Source of the DNA: Sphingomonas radiodurans
GTDB lineage: Bacteria > Pseudomonadota > Alphaproteobacteria > Sphingomonadales > Sphingomonadaceae
DNA: 64,000 bases
Assembly: GCF_020866845.1 (NCBI RefSeq)
Contig: NZ_CP086594.1
Location: 3,500,001 to 3,564,000 of the forward strand
Direction: 5' to 3'
The notes below the pieces were generated by a model. The model was not told the DNA's origin, did not search any database, and saw only the letters and a list, made by a program, of their open reading frames with translations. The position numbers and the translations under genes are program-made. Below are positions 62,498 through 64,000 of this stretch, piece by piece (the first letter of the stretch is position 1; each line of letters starts with the position of its first letter).

Positions 62498-63835
62498 ATG
62501 CCGATCGAGATCAAGATGCCCGCGCTCTCCCCGACGATGGAGGAGGGCACGCTGGCGAAGTGGCTGGTCAAGGAAGGGGACACCGTCAAATCCGGTGACC
62601 TGATGGCCGAAATCGAGACCGACAAGGCGACGATGGAATTCGAGGCGGTCGACGAGGGCGTTGTGTCGAAGCTCGTCGTTGCCGAAGGCACCGATGGCGT
62701 GAAGGTCGGCGCGGTCATCCTGCTGCTCGACGCCGAGGGCGAGGCACCGGCGGCGCCCGAGAAGTCGGCGCTGCCTGAGAAGGCTTCGCCCATTCAGGAA
62801 GCGCCGAAGCAGCCTGCCGCCGAAATCGTCAACGACACGGTCGATCGCGAAACCGGCGAACCGGTGAGCGCCGAGCTGACCGAAGCCAAGGCGCCCGCCG
62901 CCGAAGCCCCTGCGAAGGCGCCGGCGGACGGCACGCGCCGCGCCGCCAGCCCGCTCGCGCGCCGGATCGCCGCCGACAAGGGCATCGATCTCGCGACGAT
63001 CACTGGCTCCGGACCCAATGGCCGCATCGTCAAGGCCGATCTGGAAGGCGAACAAGCGGCGGCACCAGCAGATGTTGCGCCTGCCCCCGCCAGCGAAGCA
63101 TCCGCCCCCGCCGCACCGGCTTTTGCGGTGTCGCTTGTGCCCGAAATCCCCCACGAAGCCACCAAACTTAGCAACATGCGCAAGACGATTGCGCGCCGCC
63201 TGACCGAGTCGAAGCAGCAAGTCCCGCACATCTATCTCACCGTCGATGTGCGCCTCGACAAGTTGTTGAAGCTACGTACCGAGCTCAACGAAAGTCTCGC
63301 CAAGCGAGATGTGAAGCTTTCGGTCAACGATCTGATGATCAAGGCGCTTGCCGTTGCCTTGATGCAAGTGCCCAAGTGCAACGTGATGTTCACGCCGAAC
63401 GAGCTGATCAGCTTCAAGCGCGCCGACATCTCCGTCGCCGTGTCGACGCCAGAAGGCTTGATTACACCAGTGATCACCGAAGCCGATGCCGCATCGCTAT
63501 CATCTATCTCCACCCGCATGAAAGACCTCGCCGCCCGCGCTCGCGATCGCAAGCTGAAACCCGAGGAATTTCAAGGCGGCACCGCATCGCTCAGCAACAT
63601 GGGTATGTACGGGATCAAGCAGTTCGATGCAGTGATCAACCCGCCGCAGGGCATGATCCTCGCAGTCGGCGCCGGCGAAAAGCGGCCGTATGTCATTGAT
63701 GATGCACTAGAAATCGCAACGGTGATGAGCGCCACCGGCAGCTTCGATCACCGCGCGATCGATGGCTCCGATGGCGCTGAATTGATGCAGGCTTTCAAGA
63801 CATTGTGTGAAAGTCCGTTGGGTATGCTCGCCTGA
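62498..63835 (+). CDS. pdhC: Pyruvate dehydrogenase E2, dihydrolipoyl acetyltransferase
   Basis: A 445-residue acetyltransferase. It has one lipoyl domain (about 1-78) with the attachment Lys43 in ETDKATME, a proline/alanine linker, the E3-binding domain (about 147-183: [16 protein letters not shown]), a second linker, then the catalytic domain with the C-terminal active-site motif [13 protein letters not shown]. It makes acetyl-CoA from the pyruvate supplied by the Entner-Doudoroff genes. The start at 62498 begins [18 protein letters not shown]1 and E3 genes are not in the window. Confidence 0.95.
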   Translation: MPIEIKMPALSPTMEEGTLAKWLVKEGDTVKSGDLMAEIETDKATMEFEAVDEGVVSKLVVAEGTDGVKVGAVILLLDAEGEAPAAPEKSALPEKASPIQEAPKQPAAEIVNDTVDRETGEPVSAELTEAKAPAAEAPAKAPADGTRRAASPLARRIAADKGIDLATITGSGPNGRIVKADLEGEQAAAPADVAPAPASEASAPAAPAFAVSLVPEIPHEATKLSNMRKTIARRLTESKQQVPHIYLTVDVRLDKLLKLRTELNESLAKRDVKLSVNDLMIKALAVALMQVPKCNVMFTPNELISFKRADISVAVSTPEGLITPVITEADAASLSSISTRMKDLAARARDRKLKPEEFQGGTASLSNMGMYGIKQFDAVINPPQGMILAVGAGEKRPYVIDDALEIATVMSATGSFDHRAIDGSDGAELMQAFKTLCESPLGMLA

Positions 63836-63836
63836 C

Positions 63837-64000
63837 ATGAACCGCGCAGTTGTGATCGAGCTGCTGCATCTCGCCGCCGGCCTGATGCTGACGCTGGCGA
63901 TCTTTCGCGCCGCCGTCTGGGCCTATCCGCAAGGCGCAGAATCGCTCAACCCGGTAGGTTGGGCGACGATGCTGGCGGTGCTGGCAATGAGCGTACCCGA
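63837..64000 (+). CDS. Membrane protein, N-terminal part only (cut by window edge)
   Basis: The ATG lies one base after the pdhC stop. The 54 visible residues show a hydrophobic helix (VVIELLHLAAGLMLTLAIF) and the start of another (WATMLAVLAMS), so it is likely an inner-membrane protein co-transcribed with pdhC. Too little is seen to name it. Confidence 0.6.
   Translation, partial: MNRAVVIELLHLAAGLMLTLAIFRAAVWAYPQGAESLNPVGWATMLAVLAMSVP

Overview
The window is a GC-rich stretch of ordinary chromosome from an alphaproteobacterium, most likely Sphingomonas or a close relative in Sphingomonadaceae. The pointers are a CckA-type hybrid kinase, a complete Entner-Doudoroff gene set (zwf, pgl, edd, glk, eda), a large TonB-dependent receptor, RcnB-family periplasmic proteins, the zapA / 6S RNA / ygfA arrangement, and many intergenic paired palindromes of a type common in this group. 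I saw no rRNA, tRNA, insertion sequence, prophage or CRISPR array. Both ends cut through genes.

Layout. 0-3.6 kb: the end of cckA, a single-domain response regulator, and a GSCFA/SGNH-like esterase pair. 3.7-12.6 kb: ilvD and three genes overlapping in a chain (lipoprotein, NAD(P)HX repair, RNA methyltransferase), then truA-fmt facing recR-def, then rmuC. 12.6-18.6 kb: the Entner-Doudoroff operon on the minus strand. 18.7-24.3 kb: a glycine-zipper unknown, argC, an orphan SH3 module, a MarR regulator, secG, pyrG, a NUDIX hydrolase, and hsp20 with an RpoH-type promoter and a ROSE-like RNA thermometer. 24.5-34.2 kb: a TonB-dependent receptor, lolC-lolD, a GNAT enzyme, glutathione peroxidase and dnaE. 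34.2-40.7 kb: a beta-barrel protein, a radical SAM enzyme, ygfA-6S RNA-zapA, then gap-MOSC-pgk.

40.8-53 kb looks like a catabolic island for CoA-activated substrates. A TetR gene leads a minus-strand operon (tetR, quinone oxidoreductase, GMC oxidoreductase) and faces a thiolase followed by two acyl-CoA ligases. A perfect inverted repeat between them is the likely shared operator. Two short-chain dehydrogenases and a sugar-cation-type transporter follow. 53-64 kb holds a CHAP amidase with a hairpin over its ribosome-binding site, msrB, proA, a free-methionine sulfoxide reductase, two unusual secreted proteins, an M28 peptidase, a Usp protein and pdhC.

In function the window is mostly core metabolism: glucose to pyruvate by the Entner-Doudoroff route (zwf to eda), lower glycolysis (gap, pgk), entry to acetyl-CoA (pdhC), branched-chain amino acid, arginine and proline synthesis, and methionine-sulfoxide and peroxide repair. 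Very short overlaps of ATGA or GTGA type join many gene pairs, so translational coupling looks widespread. I found no clear new multi-gene system. The strongest leads are RNA- and DNA-level: the paired palindromes that fill three junctions of the Entner-Doudoroff operon and supply ribosome-binding sites, the ROSE-like thermometer, the 6S RNA, and the hairpin over the CHAP start.
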